This document shows positions 9,016-18,211 of a DNA stretch of 64,000 bases, in pieces. Numbering within the stretch: position 1 is the first letter of the stretch; every line of letters starts with the position of its first letter. The stretch is from an uncultured Flavobacteriaceae bacterium. Lineage in GTDB: Bacteria; Bacteroidota; Bacteroidia; Flavobacteriales; Flavobacteriaceae. The DNA lies in assembly GCA_947501845.1 (NCBI GenBank), contig CANMXP010000012.1, forward strand, positions 1 through 64,000, in the 5' to 3' direction. The position numbers were made by a program, and so were the translations under genes. Below the pieces are notes generated by a model. The model was not told the DNA's origin and ran no database searches. It worked only from the letters and a program-made list of their open reading frames with translations.

Positions 9016-12000
9016 ATGATAGGAAACGAAAAAGCTGATTTGCTTAAAGGTCTCATCGCCTTATCCATTTTAATCCCATCTAGCCTACATTTATCATTTA
9101 CACCAATACGGTTACTCGCTGTTTTATTTTGGGTATCGACCCTTGCACTTTTTGTCTTTATTTTATTGGAAGCTTATTATTGGTTTTTTAATAAAGAAGA
9201 TGAAGGTGAAACCAGAATTAACAAGCTATTGACAACAGGACATCTGGCAAGTAAAATTAGTACGGGATTGAGTTTAATTCTTATTGGTTTCTTATTTGTT
9301 ATTCACTTTTTGTTGGGGATTTTTATCCAAAAATATGATGTAAATTATAAGCTGTTATTGCCTTTTTTCCTGCTAACCATAATTGGAGGACTATTTTTGA
9401 ATGACCCCGAGTCAAGATTCTGGTTAGAGCTTAAAATAAAGTGGTTAACCCCATTTATTAAATCTTATACGACCAAATCGATTGCTTTTGCCGAAAGATC
9501 TAAATTATGGATTTCCAAAAGAAAACCTACGGTCGTAGTTATTCTTTTTATGCTTTTATTAGTGTTTATAATCCCTATTATTTTAAGACCACCTGAGGTT
9601 ATTCCTAAAAATTTGAATCTTATCATGGAATCTGATTCTTTGATGGTAAATAGAGACTTTAATCAGCGTTTATTGGTTAGGGTATCCAATAGTGCCTTTG
9701 AAATGAGTCAGGTTTATTTGGAAGCAGAATCTCAAGAAGGTGCAGATTCATTGCTCATGGGATTTGTTGGTTCTGGTAGTCGGTATGAAAAAATTCAAAC
9801 TGCAACAATTACAGCCAATAGTACTCGCGATTTTCAGCTCATTGTACATGCTGCGAGTGCTCAGGATAGTCTTTATCCTGTCAAAATAAAACTCTATCAA
9901 TTTCATAAAAATAGCTCAGGCGATTCTATTAAAATCGTCGATACTAAAAATGTTAATATTAAGGTAGCAAGTGGGCTTGTAAATGTTAAGTACAAATTAC
10001 TAAAGGAGCATGCAAATAGTCTTGCAAAAACATTCTTGATCTCTAACAAAGGTCAGACTATTTCTGATTTTTCATTTATTCCAGATAGTGCCTTAGCAGG
10101 AAAAATTAGAATGATTCCAGAGGTTAAAAGCTACCGTTTTAAGAAAAATGAAGATATTAGAATAACTGTAGAACCCGTACTTACTTTAGGTTTTTCAGAA
10201 TTGGAAGGCACATTAATTGGTAAGGGAGGAGGTACATTGTCACCTATGGAAATACCTTTGGACTTTAAGGCTCCTAAAGGTAAAAAAGTGTATATGGCTG
10301 TGGCGAACTGTGGTTCTAAACATCATACACTGGCTCATAGATGTATAAACAATCCAAAATTTGATGTCGATGTTCCTACACCTCCTATATTTACTGGGCA
10401 GCACGTTGATAATGAAGGTCCAAAAGTAGCCGAGCTTGAGATTGATATACCGATTGATGATACCTCCCCTAACGAAGAAGAAGAAGAAGAAGAAGACCCT
10501 GAGGAAGACGACGAGGTTTATGTTCATGAACAAGTGGATTATCTAGAGATTGATCAAGAAACAACTCCAGAACAAATTGAAACACTGAAAAGAAAATGGA
10601 TAAATATCCTTGAAGAATTACAGGAAGAATTTGATGAACCAGAGGTGAAAAATAGGGTTTCTAAGGTTATTGATGACTTAAATAGGATCTCTGGATTGAT
10701 TTCTCGAGATGAATCTCAATCTGAAACAAAGGTAGACGAAATCAACTACTTGCTAAATCAAGGTTTCGATATTTACGACCAGCTTACCAGTGAAGAGGTT
10801 TTGGGAGAAGGACGTAAAGAATATCTTAATCGTATGGCTTTTAAATGGCAAGGTAAAAGTAATCTGAGAATGAATAATACTTGGTTGCCTCTTAATAATA
10901 GTGAGGCTCCAAATATGTTTTTCTCATCAACCACTGTACACTTTGCATGGCACAGAACTCACATTAGCAAAAAAACAAAGCAATCAGTTCATTATAGTGC
11001 GCACAATAGAACAGGAGATCTTATTCATACTCCTGTAGCACTTAATCCTGTTAATGAAAATGGAAGGTGGCCATTTATAATTTCGGGTGATAATGGTAAG
11101 GTGTATTATGTCTGGCAAGGTAATACTTTAGGTAGTCAACCAGATATTAAACTTAGAGTGAGTACAGATAATGGTAAAGCTTGGGGAGAAATTATACAAA
11201 TTACCTCTCATGGTAAAGGTGCTTATTCTCCTCGTTTAGCTTATAGGAATAATAGGTTGTATGTCTTATGGACCGACTTTAGAAATAACAATTCTGAGCT
11301 CATGCTATCATATAGTAATGACCATGGAGCCAATTTTTCAAACCCGTTGATTGTTACATCAAATTTAGAATCCGAAAGTACGCCTAAATTTGACGTGAGT
11401 GATAACTATGTGCATTGTGTTTATGAAAAACCAGCTTTGGAGAATACTCAAATTTTTTATAATAGAATTCCAATAGATCAACTGGACAGCGAAACTTACC
11501 CTTTCGAGGAATATGTTTCTACAGGCCATCAACCAGTCATTGCTGTAGGTTCCGACGCTAAAGCGCACGTGTCTTATGTTCAAGGTGCTGGTAATGAAAG
11601 TGAGATCTATTATCTGTCAAATCCCGGTAACACAATGACTTGGAGTAAACCTTTTAAGATTACTTCAGATAGTGCTTATTCCATTTCCCCATCTATCAGT
11701 ATAGATGGAGAAAGTATACAATTGCTTTATCATAGTAATAAAGGTGCCATTGCAAAAAATATAGACCATCATTACTATACCAAAAGGGACGCTGTTTCTG
11801 GTAACTGGACAGAAGCCCTAAGGTTGCCTGGGCTTTCGGCTAATGGAAAACACCTTTTTCTATCTATTAGATTTTTACTCCCTTGGGATCGTCTTAATTA
11901 TGAAAATCACAACGTAAAAATTTCTTTTAATGGAAAACTAGTGGGTAAAATAGATGATAATATTCCAGAAGGGAATGTCCTGTTGCCCATAGAGCCACGG

Positions 12001-13275
12001 CTTTTGAATTATGTCAATTCAGGAAAAGGGAATAATAAAATTACTCTGGAAATGGAAAATTTCAATTCGGCTCATTATCTGGCAGCCTATGACTTTAAGC
12101 TTATCACAGACTTGAGTTATATGGAACAGATGGTATTTGCCGAAAACCAGGATGCTGCAGATACCTATTTGGCCAATAAATCCATGTACAATCATGTTAT
12201 GCCCGATATGGGACTTTACATCACAGAGGAGACAAAAATCCCAATCCTACCAAAGAATGGTCAAGAAGTTACTGTTAAATTAAGATTATGGAATCTGGGT
12301 CAGGGAACCTGTTCTAATACAATCATTGATATTTTTGGTGGACCTGCCAATCTTTCGGAAGATTCTTTTGAGGATAGGTATTTATTAGGACAGGAACGAA
12401 GAGGAGCTATCAAACCAATGGACTATGAAGAGCTAGATTTAAAATTTACTTATTGGTCTGGTCTTGAGAAAATTATATTTAGGGTGCGAACCAAGGAAGA
12501 GGACTTTGACTTGAGTAATAACGTTCATGTTTCTACTTTTACAAGTCTTGAAAATTCTCCAGAAAGAGGAGGGTATGGAATTGAAGAAGGGCAAGGAGTT
12601 TTACGGGTAGCATTGTTTAATGAACCAGGAGAATTATCGGATGAATCAGATATTCAACTTTACCGACCAGGAAAGCAGAACGCTATAGAAAAATCTGATA
12701 AAAACCCTCAAATATGGGTGCTTTCTCCTGGGAAGTATGATGTTCACATTAAAAAAGCAAAATCTAATGATATTGAACAATGGATAAGAGGGGTGACTAT
12801 TTTTCCCTTAAACAGTTGGGAAACTGGAAGCAGCAGTTATAATAATACAGTAAGTCTTGATGTGTTGATTCAAAAAGTAGAAACAACCATGAGTGCTCTA
12901 GGAGCCATAGAGAATGATAATACGATTACTTTCGAACTCCCTAGTGCTATCATGTTTCATTCCGACAGTTATGAGATTAATTCCTATGCTGCAGATTTTC
13001 TAAAAAAAATCAAGACATTGCTCAATGCCTATCCTGAGAGTGTGCTTACTATTGAAGGACATACAGATAATGTGGGTGATGAGGTTAGTAATCAGGTCCT
13101 TTCTGAGAAAAGAGCTGATGCGGTTAAGTTATGGCTCGTTCAAATTGAAGGAGTTTCTGAAGAACGTCTTAAAACTATTGGTTATGGAGAAAACTCCCCA
13201 CTAGTAGAAAATATCACTGAAGCTGATAAAATTCGCAATCGTCGAGTTAGTTTTATTTTAGAAAGAAGCAATTAG
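9016..13275 (+). CDS. Large inner-membrane/periplasmic protein with C-terminal OmpA domain
   Basis: The 1419-residue protein starts with about five membrane helices in its first 195 residues (for example VVVILFMLLLVFIIPIIL). A very large periplasmic part follows: a beta-sandwich-like region (200-430), an acidic stretch (about 483-505, nearly all Glu/Asp), and a region with sialidase/BNR-like repeats (about 690-915; VSTDNGKAWGE, YSNDHGANFSNP). The C-terminal OmpA-type peptidoglycan-binding domain (about 1300-1419) contains IEGHTDNVGD and RRVSFIL. It would link the inner membrane to the cell wall. The next gene starts 12 nt downstream. I do not recognise the full-length family. Confidence 0.75.
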   Translation: MIGNEKADLLKGLIALSILIPSSLHLSFTPIRLLAVLFWVSTLALFVFILLEAYYWFFNKEDEGETRINKLLTTGHLASKISTGLSLILIGFLFVIHFLLGIFIQKYDVNYKLLLPFFLLTIIGGLFLNDPESRFWLELKIKWLTPFIKSYTTKSIAFAERSKLWISKRKPTVVVILFMLLLVFIIPIILRPPEVIPKNLNLIMESDSLMVNRDFNQRLLVRVSNSAFEMSQVYLEAESQEGADSLLMGFVGSGSRYEKIQTATITANSTRDFQLIVHAASAQDSLYPVKIKLYQFHKNSSGDSIKIVDTKNVNIKVASGLVNVKYKLLKEHANSLAKTFLISNKGQTISDFSFIPDSALAGKIRMIPEVKSYRFKKNEDIRITVEPVLTLGFSELEGTLIGKGGGTLSPMEIPLDFKAPKGKKVYMAVANCGSKHHTLAHRCINNPKFDVDVPTPPIFTGQHVDNEGPKVAELEIDIPIDDTSPNEEEEEEEDPEEDDEVYVHEQVDYLEIDQETTPEQIETLKRKWINILEELQEEFDEPEVKNRVSKVIDDLNRISGLISRDESQSETKVDEINYLLNQGFDIYDQLTSEEVLGEGRKEYLNRMAFKWQGKSNLRMNNTWLPLNNSEAPNMFFSSTTVHFAWHRTHISKKTKQSVHYSAHNRTGDLIHTPVALNPVNENGRWPFIISGDNGKVYYVWQGNTLGSQPDIKLRVSTDNGKAWGEIIQITSHGKGAYSPRLAYRNNRLYVLWTDFRNNNSELMLSYSNDHGANFSNPLIVTSNLESESTPKFDVSDNYVHCVYEKPALENTQIFYNRIPIDQLDSETYPFEEYVSTGHQPVIAVGSDAKAHVSYVQGAGNESEIYYLSNPGNTMTWSKPFKITSDSAYSISPSISIDGESIQLLYHSNKGAIAKNIDHHYYTKRDAVSGNWTEALRLPGLSANGKHLFLSIRFLLPWDRLNYENHNVKISFNGKLVGKIDDNIPEGNVLLPIEPRLLNYVNSGKGNNKITLEMENFNSAHYLAAYDFKLITDLSYMEQMVFAENQDAADTYLANKSMYNHVMPDMGLYITEETKIPILPKNGQEVTVKLRLWNLGQGTCSNTIIDIFGGPANLSEDSFEDRYLLGQERRGAIKPMDYEELDLKFTYWSGLEKIIFRVRTKEEDFDLSNNVHVSTFTSLENSPERGGYGIEEGQGVLRVALFNEPGELSDESDIQLYRPGKQNAIEKSDKNPQIWVLSPGKYDVHIKKAKSNDIEQWIRGVTIFPLNSWETGSSSYNNTVSLDVLIQKVETTMSALGAIENDNTITFELPSAIMFHSDSYEINSYAADFLKKIKTLLNAYPESVLTIEGHTDNVGDEVSNQVLSEKRADAVKLWLVQIEGVSEERLKTIGYGENSPLVENITEADKIRNRRVSFILERSN

Positions 13276-13287
13276 AAAATTATAATT

Positions 13288-16200
13288 ATGAGTCATTATA
13301 TTCAATTCATTAGTCTATTTTTCAAATTAGTGATACATTATCTATATCTCGGTTTTTTATGTTTTACAATTTCCACAATACACGCACAAGACCCACTAGA
13401 TATTTCAGGAGAGTGGGAATTAAGAAATATTGAAGAAGGAACCTCAGGTTTTGTTGTCATTGATCAAGAGGGGGTGGATATAAAACTAACCTTTGATCAG
13501 GGAAGAAATACAAATCTTTATCAGGGAACCATTATAAACGATCAATTAATTTTAGAAAGTCCTGTTAGTGGAAGACTTAGAACAAGTGATGCTAGGCGCT
13601 GTCACCAAGAGGTCGTGAATAACCCTACGGAGTATCCTAATTATAAAAACAAAATGAGTTTAAGCCTTGAAGAAAATTTAATTCAAGGGCAATGGGTACT
13701 ACCAAGTGTTGAATGTAGTGATGGTAATGCCAAAGGTATTGTGTTATCTACAAAAGATATTATGCTGGTAAGACTTGGAATCACACCAATGGATCAATTT
13801 GATGAGGAAATAGCACTTAGCGCTAATTTTAGTCACCCCTATCCTGTGGTGATTCTTGACGACTTTCAGGTGAAAGGAATACAGGGCAATAAGGCCATTG
13901 TTGAGGTTGCAGGGACGGTGACTTGTGCTATTGCAGATATTGTAGAAAGAGAAGTGGCAGATATAAAAGAAGTTACAGTAGAATTTCTCGCAACTGATAT
14001 GGATAATGACAATCCTGTAAAAATAAATATACCCGTAACAAAAAATGAAGGGTCTGCTACTCCTTTAAAACCCTTTCCTTTTTCTGGTACATTCAGTAAG
14101 GAAATAGAAGTTCCAATCTGGCCTGGACAGGTTTTTGTTTCGGTAGAGGCCTCAAATATTATTAAGAATTTAGGCTATGATTCGTTTGTCATTAATGTGG
14201 ATGACTATAAATTTATAGAAAACCAAAATAATGAAACTCTTAACTTTAAATTGGCAACTTTTGAATCTAACTACAGACCACAAATAACCCATTATGATCA
14301 TACAGATGAAGGCTTGGTAAGCCCTATAGTTTTCCAAATTACAGACCCTTCTATTAATGCTGAATCTTTTGGGGAGATAAATCTAAAATTAGAAGACAAT
14401 GATATTGAATTAAAATTAGGGAAAGCAGGTAAGGTTATAGCAGATAGGCCCGTTATGGGGGTGGCAGGAGAAATCCCTTCAGAGATTTCTAACCTTTTTA
14501 ATATTAATAATTTAGGTGAGATTGACATAAAGTACAAGAATAAAAAAGAGAAGTTAAGTTTTAATTATACAGCCCACAGTCCTCCAAATTATTATAAATA
14601 CGCAGCAGGAACCACAGTTAAACATCGAATAGTAGATAATGTAGCCTTTAGTGAATGGGATGTTATAGCTGCTGAAGCCCAATATAAAGGAGGTTTAGGG
14701 TGGAGGAAAGATACTTATATTACTGCTAAACAAAATATGGTTTTAGAACAGTTAGGAGGGAGAAAACATGCTTTGACTATAGAATTAACGCTAGATAGAA
14801 GAGCTGATGTTTTTCCCAAAAAACGTATTTTATTAACCCTTAAAAAAGGAAAAAGAGAGCTTAAAGTTGGTATGGGCGCTTTTGAAGTAACCAAACTAAA
14901 AACGATGATGATTACTGTAGATGGTTTTGCTTATAGTTCTGCAGTGGGTATCTTGGATGATGGTAATTCTGCTAATGCCCCTACTTTTAAGCGAATTTTT
15001 AATAATGCTTTTAACCAGTATAGCCCAGCGTTGTCTGCATTACCAACCATAACTTGGACTAATTGGACAGGAATATTTAGTACAATGCCGCCAAAAGATC
15101 ATGGAGTAACGGGGAATTCCTTTTTTGAGCGTGAAAGAGGCACGGCAAAGCCAACTAATTCTGCCAGCTCTAATTACGATAAATTAGATGGTCTTAAAGT
15201 GGCTTCAGGCTATTTAAATCGATTTGCAAAAACAAGTTCGGGAAGTTTATACGACGATTTAGATACTTATGGTATCTGGAAATCTGTTTCTGTTCACCAA
15301 TGGTATTCCAGAGCGGCTAATGCTTCTGTATCCAATCATTATTTTCCCAAATCCCCTGTCTATACCTTTCATAGTGAATATGGCGCAAAGGTCTTGGATA
15401 GAAGGTCGGCAAAAGTGGCTTCCAATGTTTTTAAAGCCAGACCACAAATTCATGCCATGGCTATTTATTTCCCTGGACCCGATAATATAGCTCATGCTGT
15501 TGGAAATAAGACAGGACAAGATAAGCATAAAGATGGTAAACCTCAGGGATTCTTTTCGTTGGGACCTGCTTTGCCAGATGTAAGCACCCCTTTAAGTGCA
15601 ATACGCGAACAATTTATTAAAGAAACCGATAAACAATTTAAACGTGTTGTTGACGAAATTGAAAAACGAGGATACCTCAATGCGACATTATTTGCTGTAG
15701 TAGCAGACCATGGTCTGCATGCTTATCACAATACTCCATCCTTTAACCTGACACTCAATGGGGGCATGGAAAATATTTTCAAAGCATTAAGTTGGAAGGT
15801 CTGGCGTGGTGGTAATGGTGATGCAAATCTTGTTTATGCTCCTAATGGAGGGATGGCTCAAATTTATTTGAGAAATAAGTTTTGGTCTATTGCACCTAAA
15901 ACTTTAGATATTGAACAATTAGCAAGGGTTTTATTTATTGAATCTACAGGAGGTAAAGCCACGCACCCTGACACAGGTGTAACAGCGAATTTAAGTACTC
16001 TAAAATCATACCCATCATTAAATCCAAAACCCAATCCTGCCTTGAATTACGGTATGGATTATGGAGCTTATGGGAGTCCTCCGGCCATTTTTGTTCGTAC
16101 AAATCCTGAAGGGAGTAATTTTATGGCCGATTATCGCTGGGTGAAATTTGCACCCACGGATTTTAGTAACGGTATTATTGAATATGGTACCATTGATGCC

Positions 16201-16581
16201 TTTATTTATGAAAGGCAAACCAATGGAAAATACCCTAATTTCGACTGGCCAGAATTTGAAGAGCGTATCAAAGAGTTCAATGATAAAAACCTTAATGGTA
16301 GTCGTTCTGGTGATATCATTGTTTTTACAGATGGTAGACATGGATATATGAGTATTTTGGATGGTGATGAATTAAATGGATGGCATGGTGGTGCAACGGT
16401 TTCGGAGTCCTATGTTCCTTTAATGTTTAATATTGCAGGCGATGTTGTTATAGACAAAACGTTTATTCTTGATGCTCTTAACACAGTAAAAGCGGGTAAT
16501 GGCCCAAATAAAAAGCTAAGAAACTGGCAATTGGCAGCTATTCTAAAGGAGATTTATAAAACATTATATGCTGAGGATTAA
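13288..16581 (+). CDS. Secreted phosphodiesterase/nucleotide-pyrophosphatase-like enzyme (alkaline phosphatase superfamily)
   Basis: The 1097-residue protein has an N-terminal export signal ending near IHAQD, a beta-rich region to about residue 530, then a catalytic domain. The domain carries the type I phosphodiesterase pattern: the nucleophile-Thr region PTITWTNWTGIF (near 585) with PPKDHGVTGN, a metal-binding D/H segment PGPDNIAHAVGN (near 730), ADHGLHAYHN (near 806) and GWHGGATVSESYVP (near 1031). It is much longer than typical family members. Position 12 nt after the OmpA-domain protein suggests they work together in the envelope. The substrate is unknown. Confidence 0.75.
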   Translation: MSHYIQFISLFFKLVIHYLYLGFLCFTISTIHAQDPLDISGEWELRNIEEGTSGFVVIDQEGVDIKLTFDQGRNTNLYQGTIINDQLILESPVSGRLRTSDARRCHQEVVNNPTEYPNYKNKMSLSLEENLIQGQWVLPSVECSDGNAKGIVLSTKDIMLVRLGITPMDQFDEEIALSANFSHPYPVVILDDFQVKGIQGNKAIVEVAGTVTCAIADIVEREVADIKEVTVEFLATDMDNDNPVKINIPVTKNEGSATPLKPFPFSGTFSKEIEVPIWPGQVFVSVEASNIIKNLGYDSFVINVDDYKFIENQNNETLNFKLATFESNYRPQITHYDHTDEGLVSPIVFQITDPSINAESFGEINLKLEDNDIELKLGKAGKVIADRPVMGVAGEIPSEISNLFNINNLGEIDIKYKNKKEKLSFNYTAHSPPNYYKYAAGTTVKHRIVDNVAFSEWDVIAAEAQYKGGLGWRKDTYITAKQNMVLEQLGGRKHALTIELTLDRRADVFPKKRILLTLKKGKRELKVGMGAFEVTKLKTMMITVDGFAYSSAVGILDDGNSANAPTFKRIFNNAFNQYSPALSALPTITWTNWTGIFSTMPPKDHGVTGNSFFERERGTAKPTNSASSNYDKLDGLKVASGYLNRFAKTSSGSLYDDLDTYGIWKSVSVHQWYSRAANASVSNHYFPKSPVYTFHSEYGAKVLDRRSAKVASNVFKARPQIHAMAIYFPGPDNIAHAVGNKTGQDKHKDGKPQGFFSLGPALPDVSTPLSAIREQFIKETDKQFKRVVDEIEKRGYLNATLFAVVADHGLHAYHNTPSFNLTLNGGMENIFKALSWKVWRGGNGDANLVYAPNGGMAQIYLRNKFWSIAPKTLDIEQLARVLFIESTGGKATHPDTGVTANLSTLKSYPSLNPKPNPALNYGMDYGAYGSPPAIFVRTNPEGSNFMADYRWVKFAPTDFSNGIIEYGTIDAFIYERQTNGKYPNFDWPEFEERIKEFNDKNLNGSRSGDIIVFTDGRHGYMSILDGDELNGWHGGATVSESYVPLMFNIAGDVVIDKTFILDALNTVKAGNGPNKKLRNWQLAAILKEIYKTLYAED

Positions 16582-16756
16582 TTTAGTTTTTAAAGAGGTT
16601 AATTTTTCTCGTTCAATAATTACGTAATTTATCTTTACTAAATAGATTTAAAATTAACCAGCTATTATTTGTGTTATACAAGAAGAAAATTTTATGGCGA
16701 AGATGGGAAATTGTTTTGGGGCTTCAGTAACCATTTTTAACTTATTTCAAACCTCA

Positions 16757-18046
16757 TTAAAAATCATCAAAAAACGTTTTATTTGTTTTTAAATCTCGTA
16801 TTCTTATGTAATCTAACATGCCAGTACCTTTAAAAACATTCTCTATACCCACAATCTTTCCATTAGATTCTGTATAGTTAAAATGATGAATCAATTTATC
16901 ATTAATAGTTATTTCTACATGTTTATTTTTTATCATCAACTGTAATGTATTCCAATCTTCTATATTAATAGAAAAAGACGATAAGTTTTCATATGTTCCT
17001 TCAATAATTTTATCTCCCATTTTTACACCTGAAAATTGTGAGCATCCCGATTCCATTAACTTTAAATAGTTAGATTTTTTTTCACATATAAGCGTCAATA
17101 TAAAGTCGTAACATGTAATACCTCCTAGGCTTTTTGTATTCTTAAATCGAGTAATTAATTCAAAATTATCACCATCAATTTCAAAATCTTTATACAATCT
17201 ATTGGTGACGTAAAATACAGTATTAATATCAAAATCATTAGTGTCTAGAAGTTTGGGTGAAAAATATAAATAACCTGTAGTGTCTTTTTTATTAATTTGA
17301 TTATCGATCCAATAGCTATCTCTATTGGTTTCATAAGTAACATAACTATCCCATCCATTAGATTTAGCCAATATTTTTTTTGATGATAAAATTTGTTCTT
17401 CATCCAATAAATTAATGGAGTAATATCCGGGAATTTGATAAGTGAAGTTATGCGTAAACCTGTCCTTGTCTATATTTACTATTTGCTTTCCTCTAATAGG
17501 ATGGCTAAAATCAAAATCTATATTTAAGTTATTAGATTTGAAATTGGATAAGTTATATTTAGCCGATACTGTAAAGGGCACATTGCCAACCGAATTTATA
17601 ACATCAAAAACATCTTCCGATACCTTGAAATTATTTTGGTTACTTTGAGATTGTATTACTGCACCAATCAAGACAAATAATAGTATGATGCCAACGGTTA
17701 TATTAAATCTACTAAAAAGGTTCTTTTTAATTTTATCGTCCTTCTTAATAGGAGCACTAACATTTTTTTCGCTTTTAATTTTTGAAACAAAACTTTGCCA
17801 ATCATTATAGTCCAAAAACTTAACTAAAGCATCCTTAGTAGCCAGTTGCGGATTATAATATTCTTTATATTTTATTTTACCAAAAAGACGCTTAAGAGTG
17901 TGTGGACTTATTGAAATATTTGATTGCTCAGAAATAATTTGAGAGAGTTTTACAAAATCTGATTCTTTCCACAAATGAGATGGTTGCCACTGTAACTTCT
18001 TTTCAATTTTTTTAAGACAATGTGTTAAGTATTCCTGCTCTATCAT
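16757..18046 (-). CDS. Membrane-tethered HTH regulator with extracytoplasmic sensor domain
   Basis: The 429-residue protein has no N-terminal signal. A cytoplasmic region (1-95) includes a helix-turn-helix-like segment (NISISPHTLKRLFGK). A membrane helix follows (about 115-135; ITVGIILLFVLIGAVIQ). The outside part has a PKD-like beta domain (about 145-220) and a C-terminal LamG/DUF1080-like jelly roll (about 250-429; YKDFEIDGDNFELITRFKN, WNTLQLMIKN). This layout suggests a one-component sensor that binds DNA from the membrane and a glycan outside. It is divergent from the DUF5107 gene (165 nt between starts), its most likely target. Confidence 0.7.
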   Translation of the reverse strand: MIEQEYLTHCLKKIEKKLQWQPSHLWKESDFVKLSQIISEQSNISISPHTLKRLFGKIKYKEYYNPQLATKDALVKFLDYNDWQSFVSKIKSEKNVSAPIKKDDKIKKNLFSRFNITVGIILLFVLIGAVIQSQSNQNNFKVSEDVFDVINSVGNVPFTVSAKYNLSNFKSNNLNIDFDFSHPIRGKQIVNIDKDRFTHNFTYQIPGYYSINLLDEEQILSSKKILAKSNGWDSYVTYETNRDSYWIDNQINKKDTTGYLYFSPKLLDTNDFDINTVFYVTNRLYKDFEIDGDNFELITRFKNTKSLGGITCYDFILTLICEKKSNYLKLMESGCSQFSGVKMGDKIIEGTYENLSSFSINIEDWNTLQLMIKNKHVEITINDKLIHHFNYTESNGKIVGIENVFKGTGMLDYIRIRDLKTNKTFFDDF

Positions 18047-18211
18047 AAATTATGTGCAAACTTTGTACAGACTTTGCATAGCAATTTAAATGTATTATTT
18101 ATAAAATACAATATAATTTAGAGAACAACAGAACCTCAAAATATTAATCTCTGTTCTACTTTGTTTATTTTTAATGGATAACACACCAAATAACTCACTA
18201 ACTCTAAAAAA

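Noticed and set aside
9016-13275. Calling the OmpA-domain protein a T6SS membrane component
   Set aside because: It lies about 12 kb from the T6SS genes, in its own unit with a phosphodiesterase and separated by a glycan cluster.
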